Notes under the pieces: generated by a model
The model's database searches: none
The model's input: the letters and a program-made list of their open reading frames with translations, nothing else
What the model was told of the DNA's origin: nothing
Translations under genes and position numbers: made by a program
Shown here: piece after piece, positions 52,646-63,909 of the stretch
Position numbering within the stretch: the first letter of the stretch is position 1
How the letters are laid out: every line of letters begins with the position of its first letter
From: Rhizobium sp. L51/94
Lineage (GTDB): Bacteria > Pseudomonadota > Alphaproteobacteria > Rhizobiales > Rhizobiaceae
Direction of reading: 5' to 3'
Assembly (NCBI RefSeq): GCF_019355555.1
Contig: NZ_CP072141.1
Location: forward strand, 3,280,001-3,344,000
DNA length: 64,000 bases

Positions 52646-54343
52646 ATGACCAAACCTCTCGAAGACTTCATCGACCAGGGTGTCGGCAGAAAGCCTGCAG
52701 ACATCGTCCTCAAGGGCGGGAGGTTCTTCGATCTGGTGACGGGCGAGCTCGTCGCCTCCGACATCGCCATCTGCGGCGACCGCATCGTCGGCACCTGCGG
52801 CGACTACATCGGCGTCGAGGAGATCGACATCACCGGCCGCATCGTCGTGCCCGGCTTCATCGATACGCACCTGCACATCGAATCCTCGCTAGTGACACCG
52901 CACGAGTTCGACCGTTGCGTGCTGCCCTACGGCGTGACGACAGTCATCTGCGATCCGCACGAAATTGCCAACGTGCTTGGCACCGAAGGCATCCAGTTCT
53001 TCCTCGATTCGGCGCTCGAGACGATCATGGACATCCGCGTCCAATTGTCGTCCTGCGTGCCCGCCACCCATCTGGAAACTTCGGGCGCCGATCTGCCGAT
53101 CGAGCGGCTATCGCCGTTCCGCGACCATGAAAAGGTCATTGGCCTCGCCGAGTTCATGAATTTCCCGGGCGTGATCCACAAGGATCCGATCTGCATGGCC
53201 AAGCTGGAAGCCTTCCAGGGCGATCATATCGATGGCCATGCCCCTCTCCTCAGAGGCAACGACCTGAACGGCTACATCGCAGCCGGCATCCGCACGGAAC
53301 ACGAGGCGACATCCGCAGAAGAGGCCATGGAGAAAATCCGCAAGGGCATGCATATCCTGGTGCGAGAAGGCTCCGTATCCAAGGACCTGCACGCGCTGAT
53401 GCCTATTATCACCGAGCGCCTTTCGCCCTTCATCGCCCTCTGCACCGACGACCGCAATCCTCTCGACATCGCTGAGCAGGGCCATCTCGACTACATGATC
53501 CGTACGGCCATCGCCGCCGGCGTCGAGCCACTGGCGATCTATCGCGCCGCCTCGATCTCGGCGGCCCGGGCCTTCGGTCTGCGCGATCGCGGACTGGTGG
53601 CGCCCGGCTGGCGCGCCGATCTGGTGGTGGTCGACAGCCTCGAAAGCTGCAAGGCAGGCATGGTCTTTGCCGGCGGCAGGCTGGTGACCGATGCGCTGTT
53701 TGCCACCCGCAAAAGCATCGCTCCCGTCGGCCTCGACAGCGTCAAGGCGCGCACGGTCAATGCTGCCGATTTCGGTGTCCCCTTCACCGATGGCGAAACC
53801 TCCGTCATCGGCGTGCTACCCGGCAAGATCATCACCGAGCATCGCCGCTTCCGCCTGCCCTCGGTCGGCAACCAGACGACCGTCGACCTTGCCCGCGATA
53901 TCATCAAGGTCGCCGTCATTGAGCGGCACGGCAAGAACGGCAATCACGCCAACGCCTTCGTCCAGGGTTTTGGGCTGAAGAAGGGCGCCATCGCCTCGAC
54001 TGTCGGCCATGACAGCCACAACATCTGCGTCGTCGGCGTCAGCGAGGACGACATGGCACAGGCCGTGCAGCGCCTGAGCGAGATCAAGGGCGGCTTCGTC
54101 GTCGTCGAGGACGGCAGGATCACCGGCGAGATCGCGCTGCCGATCGCCGGCCTGATGAGCCTGGAACCCTACGAGCGCGTCCGCGACACCTTGCATCACC
54201 TGCGCAACGCTGCTTTTGCGGTGGGCTCGACACTGCAGGAGCCCTTCCTGCAACTGGCCTTCCTGCCCCTCCCCGTCATCCCCCACCTGAAGATTTCGGA
54301 CAGGGGACTGGTGGATGTCGATGCATTCAGGCTGATCGGGTAA
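52646..54343 (+). CDS. ade: Adenine deaminase
   Basis: 565-residue amidohydrolase-fold enzyme converting adenine to hypoxanthine. The metal site is in [15 protein letters not shown], with the GHAP motif, [19 protein letters not shown] and the C-terminal adenine-deaminase domain with [23 protein letters not shown]. It would use a binuclear metal centre. The gene stands alone; no purine permease is adjacent and no purine riboswitch was recognised upstream. Confidence 0.95.
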   Translation: MTKPLEDFIDQGVGRKPADIVLKGGRFFDLVTGELVASDIAICGDRIVGTCGDYIGVEEIDITGRIVVPGFIDTHLHIESSLVTPHEFDRCVLPYGVTTVICDPHEIANVLGTEGIQFFLDSALETIMDIRVQLSSCVPATHLETSGADLPIERLSPFRDHEKVIGLAEFMNFPGVIHKDPICMAKLEAFQGDHIDGHAPLLRGNDLNGYIAAGIRTEHEATSAEEAMEKIRKGMHILVREGSVSKDLHALMPIITERLSPFIALCTDDRNPLDIAEQGHLDYMIRTAIAAGVEPLAIYRAASISAARAFGLRDRGLVAPGWRADLVVVDSLESCKAGMVFAGGRLVTDALFATRKSIAPVGLDSVKARTVNAADFGVPFTDGETSVIGVLPGKIITEHRRFRLPSVGNQTTVDLARDIIKVAVIERHGKNGNHANAFVQGFGLKKGAIASTVGHDSHNICVVGVSEDDMAQAVQRLSEIKGGFVVVEDGRITGEIALPIAGLMSLEPYERVRDTLHHLRNAAFAVGSTLQEPFLQLAFLPLPVIPHLKISDRGLVDVDAFRLIG

Positions 54344-54467
54344 ACGGGCCTGCAGGGCCTTCAAGCCATGCTTGTTTGGTGGTATCTTCCGTCCATGTTC
54401 ATCGTCACCAGGATGCTGGATATCTAACCTACGCCAGCATCGGACTGGCGAGGCCGCTGGAGCACAA

Positions 54468-54668
54468 ATGAAAAAGCTTGAGCATATAGAGCGGACCGTC
54501 GAGGAACTCGATCCCACGGAATTCGAGGCCTTCAGTAACTGGTTCGAGGCCTTGCAAGCCAGGCGGTGGGACGGTCGCATTGAGGCAGACGAGAAAGACG
54601 GAAAGCTCGATCGGCTGGCAGCTGGCGCCCTTTCCGCATTTCGGTCAGGGAAGACCAGGCCGCTTTGA
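54468..54668 (+). CDS. Antitoxin-like small protein
   Basis: 66-residue acidic protein beginning MKKLEHIERTVEELD, with a central EFEAFSNWFEALQARRWD segment. GGAG lies seven bases before the ATG at 54468; the frame further upstream is unsupported. It overlaps by four bases (TTGA) with the following toxin-like gene, as antitoxin-first type II modules do. It lacks a clear DNA-binding domain, so autoregulation is uncertain. Confidence 0.65.
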   Translation: MKKLEHIERTVEELDPTEFEAFSNWFEALQARRWDGRIEADEKDGKLDRLAAGALSAFRSGKTRPL

Positions 54669-54919
54669 GGCACGTCGCCACTGCTGAATTCTGGCAGGCA
54701 TACGAGGCTCTGCCAGAACGTGTGCAGAAGGTGGCTGACCAAAATTTCGAATTATTGAAGACAAGCCCGATGCATCCTTCTCTTCATTTCAAGAAGGTCG
54801 GCAACCTTTGGTCCGCCCGAGTGGGCTTGTCGTGGAGGGCTCTTGCAGCGCAAGACGGCCAGACCATCATCTGGTTCTGGATTGGATCCCACACAGACTA
54901 CGACAAGCTGCTGCGCTGA
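54665..54919 (+). CDS. ParE/HigB-like toxin
   Basis: 84-residue basic/aromatic protein starting with TTG at 54665 that overlaps the antitoxin stop. The fold features of RelE/ParE toxins are visible: an N-terminal helix pair (AEFWQAYEALPERVQKVADQN), then strands with FKKVGNLWSARVGLSWRAL and a final IWFWIGSHTDYDKLL with the terminal His/Tyr. It would act by mRNA cleavage or gyrase inhibition if active. Confidence 0.7.
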   Translation: MRHVATAEFWQAYEALPERVQKVADQNFELLKTSPMHPSLHFKKVGNLWSARVGLSWRALAAQDGQTIIWFWIGSHTDYDKLLR

Positions 54920-54925
54920 CTTTTT

Positions 54926-56575
54926 TCACACCAGCCCGCAAAACACATCCATCGCCTCCAGCGTCACTGTCGTCGGTGTCGATTTCGGGTTGAAGCCGGG
55001 CATCGGCATGGCAGCCTTGACCGTCAGCCCCTGTGGCAGCGAAAGTTCGATCATCGTCCGTCCGAGATTGAAAACGAAGACCAGCGTTTCGCCATTCTTT
55101 TCCCGCGTGAAGGCGAGCACATCCTCGTTTGTGGCGAGGAAAGTCAGGTCGCCGTCGAACAGCATCGGGTGCTGTCGTCGGAATGCCAGCGTCTGGCGAT
55201 AGTGGGCGAGCACGGAAGAGCCATCCTCCTCCTGCCGGTCGACCGCCAGTGTCGCATGCTGGTATGGCACCGGCAGCCACGACTTCTCCGCTGTCGAGAA
55301 GCCCGCATGAACGCGGGCCGCTTCCCAGGGCATGGGCGTCCGGCATCCGTCGCGCCCCTTGAAGGCCGGCCAGAAGCGGATGCCGTAGGGATCTCGCAGG
55401 TCCTCAAAGGCAAGGTCGGCTTCGGGTAGTCCGAGCTCCTCACCCTGATAGAGGCAGATCGAGCCCCGCAAAGTCGCGAGCAGCGAGATCGCAAGTTTTG
55501 CGACACGAGCCCGCTCGGCCTCCGTCTCGGCAAAACGGCTGGAATGGCGAACGACGTCGTGGTTGGAGAACGCCCAGCAGACCCAGCCGTCGGTAACGCT
55601 CTCCTGGAAGGCGCTGACGCAGCGACGGAAATGCGCCGGCGTGAATTCCGGCCCGAGCAGGTCGAACGTGTAGCACATGTGCAGCTTGTCGCCGCCGGAC
55701 GTATAGGCAGCCAGCGTCTGCAACGAGCGGGCGCCATCGCCGACCTCGCCGACGGTCGCGCGGTTCTCATAGGTGTCGAGCAGCGCTCGCAGCCGCTTCA
55801 GGAAGCCGATATTTTCCGGCTGCGTCTTGTCATAAAGGTGGCTCTGCATGCCGTAGGGATTGGTATCGGGAGCATCCAGACCGGCGGCATCGTCGCTCGG
55901 CAAGGCCGGCGGATTGTCGCGCAGTTGCTTGTCGCAGAAGTAGTAGTTCACCGTATCCAGACGAAATCCGTCGACACCGCGGTCGAGCCAGAATTTGACG
56001 GCGGCAAGCACCGCATCCTGGACACGCGGGTTGTGGAAATTGAGATCCGGCTGCGAGGTCAGAAAATTGTGCTGGTAGTACTGGCGGCGGATACCATCCC
56101 ACTCCCAGCCGGGGCCGCCGAAAATCGACAGCCAGTTGTTCGGCGCCGTGCCGTCTGGCTTGGGGTTGGCCCAGACGTACCAGTCGGCTTTCGGATTGTC
56201 GCGGCTCGTGCGGCTTTCGACGAACCAGGGATGGACGTCCGATGTATGAGAGATCACCTGGTCGATAATCACCTTGATCCCGAGTGCATGGGCGGCGGTC
56301 ATCATCTCGTCGAAATCGGCCAATGTCCCGAAAATCGGGTCGACATCGCAATAGTCGGAGACATCGTACCCCATGTCTGCCATCGGCGAGGTGAAGAACG
56401 GCGCCAGCCAGATCGCGTCTACCCCGAGCGAGGCGATGTAGGGCAAACGCAGCGTGATGCCCTTGATGTCGCCAAGTCCGTCGCTGTTGGTATCCTGGAA
56501 GGATCGCGGATAGACCTGATAGATTACCGCACCACGCCACCAGTCCTTCGCCGCCGTTCCGCTCGTTGAATTCAT
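54926..56575 (-). CDS. aglA: Alpha-glucosidase, GH13
   Basis: 549-residue GH13 enzyme of the oligo-1,6-glucosidase/alpha-glucosidase subgroup. Region I is DQVISHTSD, II is GFRLDTVNYY (nucleophile Asp), III contains GEVGDG (acid Glu) and IV is FSNHDVVRH. The N-terminal AVIYQVYPRSFQDTNSDGLGD is typical of this subgroup. It hydrolyses terminal alpha-glucosides such as sucrose or maltose. The ATG at 56575 is used; GAAGG is 11 bases upstream. In Sinorhizobium aglA belongs to aglEFGAK, but no other agl gene is adjacent here. Confidence 0.92.
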   Translation of the reverse strand: MNSTSGTAAKDWWRGAVIYQVYPRSFQDTNSDGLGDIKGITLRLPYIASLGVDAIWLAPFFTSPMADMGYDVSDYCDVDPIFGTLADFDEMMTAAHALGIKVIIDQVISHTSDVHPWFVESRTSRDNPKADWYVWANPKPDGTAPNNWLSIFGGPGWEWDGIRRQYYQHNFLTSQPDLNFHNPRVQDAVLAAVKFWLDRGVDGFRLDTVNYYFCDKQLRDNPPALPSDDAAGLDAPDTNPYGMQSHLYDKTQPENIGFLKRLRALLDTYENRATVGEVGDGARSLQTLAAYTSGGDKLHMCYTFDLLGPEFTPAHFRRCVSAFQESVTDGWVCWAFSNHDVVRHSSRFAETEAERARVAKLAISLLATLRGSICLYQGEELGLPEADLAFEDLRDPYGIRFWPAFKGRDGCRTPMPWEAARVHAGFSTAEKSWLPVPYQHATLAVDRQEEDGSSVLAHYRQTLAFRRQHPMLFDGDLTFLATNEDVLAFTREKNGETLVFVFNLGRTMIELSLPQGLTVKAAMPMPGFNPKSTPTTVTLEAMDVFCGLV

Positions 56576-56862
56576 GTAACAATGCGCCTTCGCTTCAATA
56601 TCCAGGTGTGTCCGCACACTAGCCTGCGGCCGCAAAATTACAAATCGAAACAATCGCGCTGGTGAATTCCCATCCCAGAACGGTTCGTTAAAGCAACAGA
56701 AACGCCGTCCACAGACAAATGCATGTCGTTTTCCATATCGCGGTTTTAGGGGTTGAATCGTCGGTAGGCTGCGATACGTTGCGCTCTTGCTTGCGTGACC
56801 AGTTCACCTGCGGGAACAAGAACGACCTTGCTAACAAGGCGAACATAGAAAGATCGGCTTCC

Positions 56863-58443
56863 ATGACATATCTGACCAAGGTATTTTACGCGTCCGCGCT
56901 CGTCGGATCGCTATTGTCCCTGTCGGCGCATGCCGCCACGCTCAACGTCCAGAACGGTGGCGATCCCCAGTCGCTCGATCCGCAAAAGATGTCCAGCGAC
57001 TACGAGAACCGCATTGCCGGCGACATCTTCGAGGGCCTCACCACCGAAGACGCCAAGGACAACGCCATCCCGGGCCAGGCCGAAAGCTGGACGATTTCTC
57101 CGGATGGCAAGGTTTATACGTTTAAGCTGCGCGACGGCATCAAGTGGTCCGATGGCCAGCCGGTAACGGCAGAGGACTTCGTCTTCGCCTTCCAGCGCCT
57201 CGTCGATCCCAAGAACGCTGCCGAATACGCCTACCTGCAGTTCACCATCAAGAACGCCGAGAAGATCAACAAGGGTGAGATCACCGATTTCAGCCAGCTC
57301 GGCGTCAAGGCCATCGACCCGAAGACCCTCGAGATCACCCTCGACAACGCAACCCCCTATTTCCTCAATGCGCTGACGCACTACACCGCCTATCCTCTCC
57401 CCAAGCACGTCATCGACGCCAAGGGCGCCGACTGGGTCAAGATCGGCAACATCGTCACCAACGGCCCATACAAGCCGACGGAATGGGTCCCGGGCTCCTA
57501 TGTCACGACGGTCAAGAACGATCAGTACTGGGATGCCAAGAACGTCAAGATCGATGGCGTGAAGTTCTTCGTCATGGAAGACCAGTCGGCCGCTCTCAAG
57601 CGTTACCGCGCCGGCGAATTCGACATCCTGACGTCCTTCCCTGCAGACCAGTACCAGTGGCTGAAGACCAACATGCCCGGCCAGGCGCACGTTGTGCCGT
57701 TCCTCGGCACCTACTATTACGTCGTCAACGCCACCAAGCCTCCGTTCAACGACAAGCGCGTCCGCCAGGCCCTGTCGATGGCCGTCAACCGCGAAGTCAT
57801 CGGCCCGAAGGTTCTCGGCACCGGCGAACTGCCGATGTATTCCTGGGTGCCGCCGGGCACCGCCCATTACGGTGAGCCGGCCCAGATCAAGTGGAAGGAC
57901 GAGCCCTACGCCCAGAAGGTCGAGGAAGCCAAGAAGCTGCTGAAGGAAGCAGGCTTCGGCCCGGACCATCCGCTGCACGCCCAGCTCCGCTATAACACCA
58001 ACGACAACCACAAGCGCATCGCTGCCGCGATCGCCTCCATGTGGAAGCCGCTCGGCGTCGAAATCGAGCTCTACAACACCGAGACCAAGGTGCATTACGA
58101 CGAGATGCAGCACGGCAAGGTCGAAATCGGCCGCGCCGGCTGGCTCGCCGACTACAATGACCCGATCAACTTCCTCAACCTCCTGTCGACGGGCGTCGAC
58201 ATGAACTACGGCCGCTGGAGCAATGCGGAATACGATGCGCTGCTCAAGCAGGGGAATGCGGAGACCGATCTCGACAAGCGTGCTGCCCTGTTCAAGCAGG
58301 CCGAGCAGATCGCGCTCGACGACAGCGCTGCGATCCCGATCTACTACTATGTGTCGCAGAGCGTGGTGTCGCCGAAGATCGCTGGATATGAAGACAATAT
58401 CCAGGACATCCACCGTACCCGCTGGCTGTCAATCAAAGAGTAA
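56863..58443 (+). CDS. oppA: Oligopeptide ABC transporter substrate-binding protein
   Basis: 526-residue periplasmic binding protein of the SBP_bac_5 family. The signal peptide (FYASALVGSLLSLSAHA) is followed by LNVQNGGDPQSLDPQKMSS and the family motif KVYTFKLRDGIKWSDGQPV. The VRQALSMAVNREVI pattern and AGWLADYNDPINFLNL segment are typical of OppA. The ATG at 56863 is chosen because the longer upstream frame from 56719 lacks a ribosome binding site and would add a non-secretory N-terminus. First gene of oppABCDF. Confidence 0.94.
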   Translation: MTYLTKVFYASALVGSLLSLSAHAATLNVQNGGDPQSLDPQKMSSDYENRIAGDIFEGLTTEDAKDNAIPGQAESWTISPDGKVYTFKLRDGIKWSDGQPVTAEDFVFAFQRLVDPKNAAEYAYLQFTIKNAEKINKGEITDFSQLGVKAIDPKTLEITLDNATPYFLNALTHYTAYPLPKHVIDAKGADWVKIGNIVTNGPYKPTEWVPGSYVTTVKNDQYWDAKNVKIDGVKFFVMEDQSAALKRYRAGEFDILTSFPADQYQWLKTNMPGQAHVVPFLGTYYYVVNATKPPFNDKRVRQALSMAVNREVIGPKVLGTGELPMYSWVPPGTAHYGEPAQIKWKDEPYAQKVEEAKKLLKEAGFGPDHPLHAQLRYNTNDNHKRIAAAIASMWKPLGVEIELYNTETKVHYDEMQHGKVEIGRAGWLADYNDPINFLNLLSTGVDMNYGRWSNAEYDALLKQGNAETDLDKRAALFKQAEQIALDDSAAIPIYYYVSQSVVSPKIAGYEDNIQDIHRTRWLSIKE

Positions 58444-58451
58444 GGGACACG

Positions 58452-58480
58452 GGCTCCCTTTGGCCTTGCCGGAGGGAGCC
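58452..58480 (+). repeat. Intercistronic hairpin oppA-oppB
   Basis: Arms GGCTCCCT (58452-58459) and AGGGAGCC (58473-58480) form a perfect 8-bp stem between oppA and oppB without a long T-run. It probably stabilises the oppA mRNA end or attenuates readthrough, giving more binding protein than permease. Confidence 0.65.
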
Positions 58481-58491
58481 TATCCACGCCC

Positions 58492-59415
58492 ATGATCAAA
58501 TATGCATTCCGTCGCCTTTTATCGACAATCCCAGTCATGTGGATTGCCGTGACACTGAGCTTTTTCGTCCTGCGCCTGGCGCCGGGCGGGCCCTTCGATG
58601 GCGAGCGCCCTTTGCCGCCCGTCATCCTGAAAAATCTGGCGGCTCATTACAACCTCGATAAGCCGCTGATCGAGCAGTACTTCATCTACATGTACGACGT
58701 CCTCCACGGCGATCTCGGCCCCTCCTTTGCCAACCAGGACTTCACTGTCACCCAGCAGATCATGTCCGGCCTGCCTTATACACTGACCATCGGCAGCATC
58801 GCTTTTGTCGTCGCCGTGCTGGTCGGCGTTCTCGTCGGCTGTCTCGGGGCGCTGTACCAGAACCGGCAGGCCGATTACTGGCTCGGCGGCACCCTGCTGA
58901 TCGGCCTCGTTCTCCCCGGCTTCCTGATCGCGCCGATCCTGCAACTGCTGTTCGGCATCAAGCTCGGAATCCTGCCCGTCGGCGGCTGGGGCGACGGCTC
59001 GATCAAGTTCCTGATCCTGCCCGTCACGGTCCTGTCGCTGCCCCACGCGGCGCGGATATCGCGGCTGATGCGCGGCTCGATGATCGAGGTGATGAACCAG
59101 AACTTCATCCGCACTGCCAAGGCAAAAGGCATCGGTCCGAGGCTAACGGTCATGCGTCACGCGCTGAAACCAGCCCTGATGCCGGTCATATCCTATCTCG
59201 GCCCGGCGGCCAGCTACCTGCTGACCGGATCGCTGGTGGTTGAAAGCATCTTCGGCCTGCCCGGCATCGGCCGCTACTTCATCACGGCCGCGCTCAACCG
59301 CGACTACGGCATGGTTCTCGGCACGGTGATTTTCTACATGGCGCTGATCGTCGTGCTCAACCTGCTCGTTGATATCGTCTACGCCTGGCTTGACCCGAAA
59401 GTGAGAACCCAATGA
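58492..59415 (+). CDS. oppB: Oligopeptide ABC transporter permease
   Basis: 307-residue permease of the BPD_transp_1 (DppB/OppB) type. Six helices and the conserved N-terminal FFVLRLAPGGPFDGERPLPP are visible. The EAA-like loop is RTAKAKGIGPRLTVMRHALKPAL. It overlaps oppC by four bases (ATGA). Confidence 0.95.
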   Translation: MIKYAFRRLLSTIPVMWIAVTLSFFVLRLAPGGPFDGERPLPPVILKNLAAHYNLDKPLIEQYFIYMYDVLHGDLGPSFANQDFTVTQQIMSGLPYTLTIGSIAFVVAVLVGVLVGCLGALYQNRQADYWLGGTLLIGLVLPGFLIAPILQLLFGIKLGILPVGGWGDGSIKFLILPVTVLSLPHAARISRLMRGSMIEVMNQNFIRTAKAKGIGPRLTVMRHALKPALMPVISYLGPAASYLLTGSLVVESIFGLPGIGRYFITAALNRDYGMVLGTVIFYMALIVVLNLLVDIVYAWLDPKVRTQ

Positions 59416-60329
59416 TCCTCAATCTCGCTCGCCGCGAACAGCTGGAAGAGGAATTGCGGGCTGCAGAAGGATTGGCTCCCGAAAGCCGGTCGCTGACCCG
59501 CGACGCCATGCGCCGGCTGCTGCGCAACAAGGCTGCTGCCATTTCCCTCGTGGTGCTGACGCTGCTGATCCTGGCTGCCCTCATCGCCCCCGCCCTCATT
59601 CCGTACGGCTATGAGGATCCCGATTGGGCAGCCTTCCGCACGCCTCCGGATTTCGCCAGCGGCCATTATTTCGGCACCGACCAGAACGGCCGCGATCTGC
59701 TTGCGCGCACCCTCTACGGCACGCGCGTTTCGCTCGCCGTGGCGTTGGTCGCCACCCTCGTCTCGGTGATCATCGGCGTCCTCTACGGCGCCGTGTCAGG
59801 CTATTTCGGCGGCAAGCTGGACAGCATCATGATGCGCTTCGTCGACATCATGTACGCCCTTCCCTACATCCTCTTCGTCATCCTGCTGATGGTGATCTTC
59901 GGCCGCAACGTCTACTTGTTGTTTGCCGCCATCGGCGCGCTGGAATGGCTGACCATGGCCCGCATCGTGCGCGGCCAGACGCTGTCGCTGAAGCACCGCG
60001 AATTCATCGAGGCGGCACGGGCATCCGGCCAGCGGCCGTTCAAGATCATCCTGAAACACATTGTGCCCAACCTGGTCGGCCCGGTCGTCATCTATGCCGC
60101 CCTGACCGTGCCGGAAATCATCGCGACGGAGAGCTTTCTGTCCTATCTCGGTTTCGGCGTGCAGGAGCCGCTGACGTCGCTCGGAACGCTGATTGCCGAC
60201 GGCACCAACTCGATGGAAACCGATCCCTGGCTGCTCGCCTTTCCCGCCGTCTTCCTCGTCGCCCTCCTGATGAGCCTGCTTTTCATCGGCGACGGCCTGC
60301 GCGACGCATTCGACCCGAAGGACCGCTGA
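59412..60329 (+). CDS. oppC: Oligopeptide ABC transporter permease
   Basis: 305-residue permease of the OppC type, with the N-terminal OppC_N region (SLTRDAMRRLLRNKAA) and the FGTDQNGRDLLARTLYG segment. The EAA loop is IEAARASGQRPFKIILKHIVPN. It overlaps oppB at the start and is one base before oppD. Confidence 0.95.
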   Translation: MILNLARREQLEEELRAAEGLAPESRSLTRDAMRRLLRNKAAAISLVVLTLLILAALIAPALIPYGYEDPDWAAFRTPPDFASGHYFGTDQNGRDLLARTLYGTRVSLAVALVATLVSVIIGVLYGAVSGYFGGKLDSIMMRFVDIMYALPYILFVILLMVIFGRNVYLLFAAIGALEWLTMARIVRGQTLSLKHREFIEAARASGQRPFKIILKHIVPNLVGPVVIYAALTVPEIIATESFLSYLGFGVQEPLTSLGTLIADGTNSMETDPWLLAFPAVFLVALLMSLLFIGDGLRDAFDPKDR

Positions 60330-60330
60330 C

Positions 60331-61333
<1,003 letters not shown>

Positions 61334-61341
<8 letters not shown>

Positions 61342-62326
61342 ACAGACCCTGCTCAAGGTCGAGCACCTCACGACCCAGTTCGAGATCCCGTCGAAATCCT
61401 TCTTCAAGCCGGCTACCATGCTGACGGCCGTCAACGACGTCAGCTTCGAGCTCAAGGCTGGCCGGACTCTCGGCATCGTCGGCGAATCCGGTTGCGGCAA
61501 GTCGACCCTCGGCCGCTCCATCCTGCGCCTGATCCACGCGCAGAAGGGCCGCATCCTCTGGCAGGGCAAGAGCCTGCTCGACCTGTCGAGCGAGGAGATG
61601 CGCGCCGCCCGTCGCGACATGCAGATCATCTTCCAGGACCCGATCGCCTCGCTCGATCCGCGCATGACCGTCGGCGACATCATTGCCGAGCCGCTGACCG
61701 TGTTCGAGCCGAAGCTCAGCCGCGCAGAACGGCAGGACCGCGTCCGCGAGATCATGGCCGCCGTCGGCCTGGTGCCCGAAATGATCAACCGCTACTCGCA
61801 TGAATTCTCCGGCGGCCAGGCGCAGCGCATCGGCATCGCGCGGGCCGTTGTCACCCGCCCGAAACTGATCATCTGCGACGAGCCGGTTTCAGCCCTCGAC
61901 GTCTCCATCCAGGGCCAGGTGATCTCGCTGCTGCGCAAGTTGCGCAAGGAATTCGGACTGACGCTGATCTTCATCAGCCACGACCTCTCGGTCGTTCGGC
62001 TGATCTCGGACGACGTACTGGTCCTCTATCTCGGCCGCATCGTCGAAGCCGGCGATTGCGCCACGGTGTTCCAGCGTCCGGCCCATCCCTATACCCAGGC
62101 GCTGTTCTCGGCCGCCCCCGTGCCGGACCCAAAGGTCGCCCGCACCCGCAAGCGCATCCGCCTGCAGGGCGATCCGCCGTCGCCGATGAACCCGCCGCCC
62201 GGCTGCGTTTTCGAGCCGCGCTGCTGGAAAGCCACCGATATCTGTCGCACTGCCATGCCGGCGACAGAGCCTGTCCGCCCCGGCCAGACTGCCGCCTGTT
62301 ATCACATGGATAGCCCGGAAAACTGA
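61334..62326 (+). CDS. oppF: Oligopeptide ABC transporter ATP-binding protein
   Basis: 330-residue ATPase with Walker A in VGESGCGKSTLGRS, signature FSGGQAQRIGIARAVV and Walker B IICDEPVSALD, ending with the GCVFEPRCWK oligo_HPY Cys region. The ATG at 61334 is in the overlap with oppD; the in-frame extension to 61031 is an oppD antiframe. The next gene is kdgK. Confidence 0.95.
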
Positions 62327-62410
62327 TCGCCGCTTCCGGTGCACGGCGGCCTTGCCCGCCCTGCGTCGAAGGCCTACAGCAGGCGCAGGAATGCGATGAG
62401 GGAGAGTATC

Positions 62411-63325
62411 GTGGGCGGACATTTTTTGTCGATCGGCGAGTGCATGGTGGAACTGTCGCAGGCGGGCAACGGCCTGCTGCGCAAAGGCTTTGCCGGCGAC
62501 ACGTTCAACACCGCCTGGTACGCCAAGGCCTGCCTACCATCGGACTGGTCCATCGATTATTTTACGGCCGTCGGTGACGATCCGATGTCGGACGAGATGC
62601 TGGCCTTTATGAGCGGCGCCGGGATCGGCACATCCTATATCCGCCGCATCCGGGGTCGCACTCCGGGCCTCTATCTCATCAATCTGAAGGACGGCGAGCG
62701 CACCTTCAGCTACTGGCGCGAATCCTCGGCCGCACGCCAACTTGCCGTCGATGGCGACCGTCTGCGCGAAGCCATCGAAGCCTCCGACGTCGTCTATTTC
62801 TCCGGCATTACGCTTGCGATACTCGCCCACGACAGCGCCGAAACCCTGCTCTCGGAACTGCGCCGCGCCAAGGCGATCGGCAAGCTGGTGGTGTTCGACC
62901 CGAACCTGCGCCCAAGGCTTTGGACCAGCCTCGACACCATGCACGCAACCATCAGCGAGGGCGCCCGCGCCGCAACGCTTGTCATGCCGAGCTACGACGA
63001 CGAGGCCGCCCATTTCGGCGACCCATCGATTGCCGCCACCATCCGCCGCTACCGGCAGCTCGGCGCTCCCCTGGTCGTCGTCAAGGACGGTGCCAAGGGC
63101 GTGACCGTCAGCACGGTCGCTGGCGACACCCTGGTCGAAGCCGAACACGTTGCCGAGGTCATCGACACAACCAGCGCCGGCGACAGCTTCAACGGCGCAT
63201 TCCTCGCCGAATACCTGAAGAGCAAGGATCTTGTCGCTGCAGCCCGCTTCGCCGTGAAGATCGCCGCCCGCGTGATCTGCGAGCACGGCGCATTGGTGGA
63301 GCGAGAGAAGCTCGGACTTGGTTAA
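62411..63325 (+). CDS. kdgK: 2-dehydro-3-deoxygluconokinase
   Basis: 304-residue PfkB-family sugar kinase. The family features are FLSIGECMVELSQ, the FAGDTFNTAWYAK substrate-binding segment, VVFDPNLRPRLW and the catalytic TTSAGDSFNGAFLAEYL. It would phosphorylate 2-keto-3-deoxygluconate. A GTG at 62411 with GGAG at six bases is preferred; an ATG at 62396 with AGGA is the alternative. It is 84 bases downstream of oppF, possibly in the same transcript. Its stop overlaps that of the convergent SnoaL-like gene. Confidence 0.92.
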   Translation: MGGHFLSIGECMVELSQAGNGLLRKGFAGDTFNTAWYAKACLPSDWSIDYFTAVGDDPMSDEMLAFMSGAGIGTSYIRRIRGRTPGLYLINLKDGERTFSYWRESSAARQLAVDGDRLREAIEASDVVYFSGITLAILAHDSAETLLSELRRAKAIGKLVVFDPNLRPRLWTSLDTMHATISEGARAATLVMPSYDDEAAHFGDPSIAATIRRYRQLGAPLVVVKDGAKGVTVSTVAGDTLVEAEHVAEVIDTTSAGDSFNGAFLAEYLKSKDLVAAARFAVKIAARVICEHGALVEREKLGLG

Positions 63326-63723
63326 GACGTCTTGCCGTCAAGCTGCGCCTCAATGGCTGTCTTGTCGATGACCGACCAGACATGCCGGATCTTGTCGTTG
63401 CGAAATTCGTAGAAGACGTTTTCCGAAAACGAGACCTTCCGTCCGTTCACCGCAAGGCCGAGGAACGTTCCCGCTGGCGTGCAGTCGAACTGCAGTCGTG
63501 CGGCGATCCTCGGCGGATCGGCGATCAGTAGATCGATGACGAATTGCAGGTCGGGTATTTGCCGGAAATCGTTTTCCAGCATCGCGCGATAGCCTGAAAG
63601 ACCGATCTGCCGGCCATTGTGCTCCACATCGTCGTCAACGAACTCACCGAGGAGCGTCCAATCCTGCCTGTTGAGACAGTCGATATAGCCTCGGTAGAGG
63701 GTCGCAAGTTCGGCATCGGCCAT
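63322..63723 (-). CDS. SnoaL-like / ketosteroid-isomerase-fold protein
   Basis: 133-residue protein of the SnoaL/ester-cyclase type in the NTF2-like superfamily. The LYRGYIDCLNRQDW helix and FVDDDVEHNGRQIGLSGYRAML motif are typical of ester cyclases. The substrate is unknown. AAGGA before the ATG at 63723 supports the start, so the longer frame to 63918 is not used. Its stop overlaps kdgK's stop. Confidence 0.85.
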   Translation of the reverse strand: MADAELATLYRGYIDCLNRQDWTLLGEFVDDDVEHNGRQIGLSGYRAMLENDFRQIPDLQFVIDLLIADPPRIAARLQFDCTPAGTFLGLAVNGRKVSFSENVFYEFRNDKIRHVWSVIDKTAIEAQLDGKTS

Positions 63724-63909
63724 GAGATTGACTTCCTTTGCGCATTCCAGAGTACACCGAAGAGACCTAAAGCTGCATTGCCATCGAAGCAAACCGAAGG
63801 GTGTAATATTTTCATCATCGACGGTCGTCACAATGGCTAGGCCCGGAATCATCGGATGGCGTGGGATGTTCCGCGCCGCCGCGATCGACCGGGATGGAAC
63901 AGTCGACCC

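Noticed and set aside
54372..54467. Upstream extension of the antitoxin-like frame
   Set aside because: No ribosome binding site, whereas the ATG at 54468 has GGAG at good spacing.
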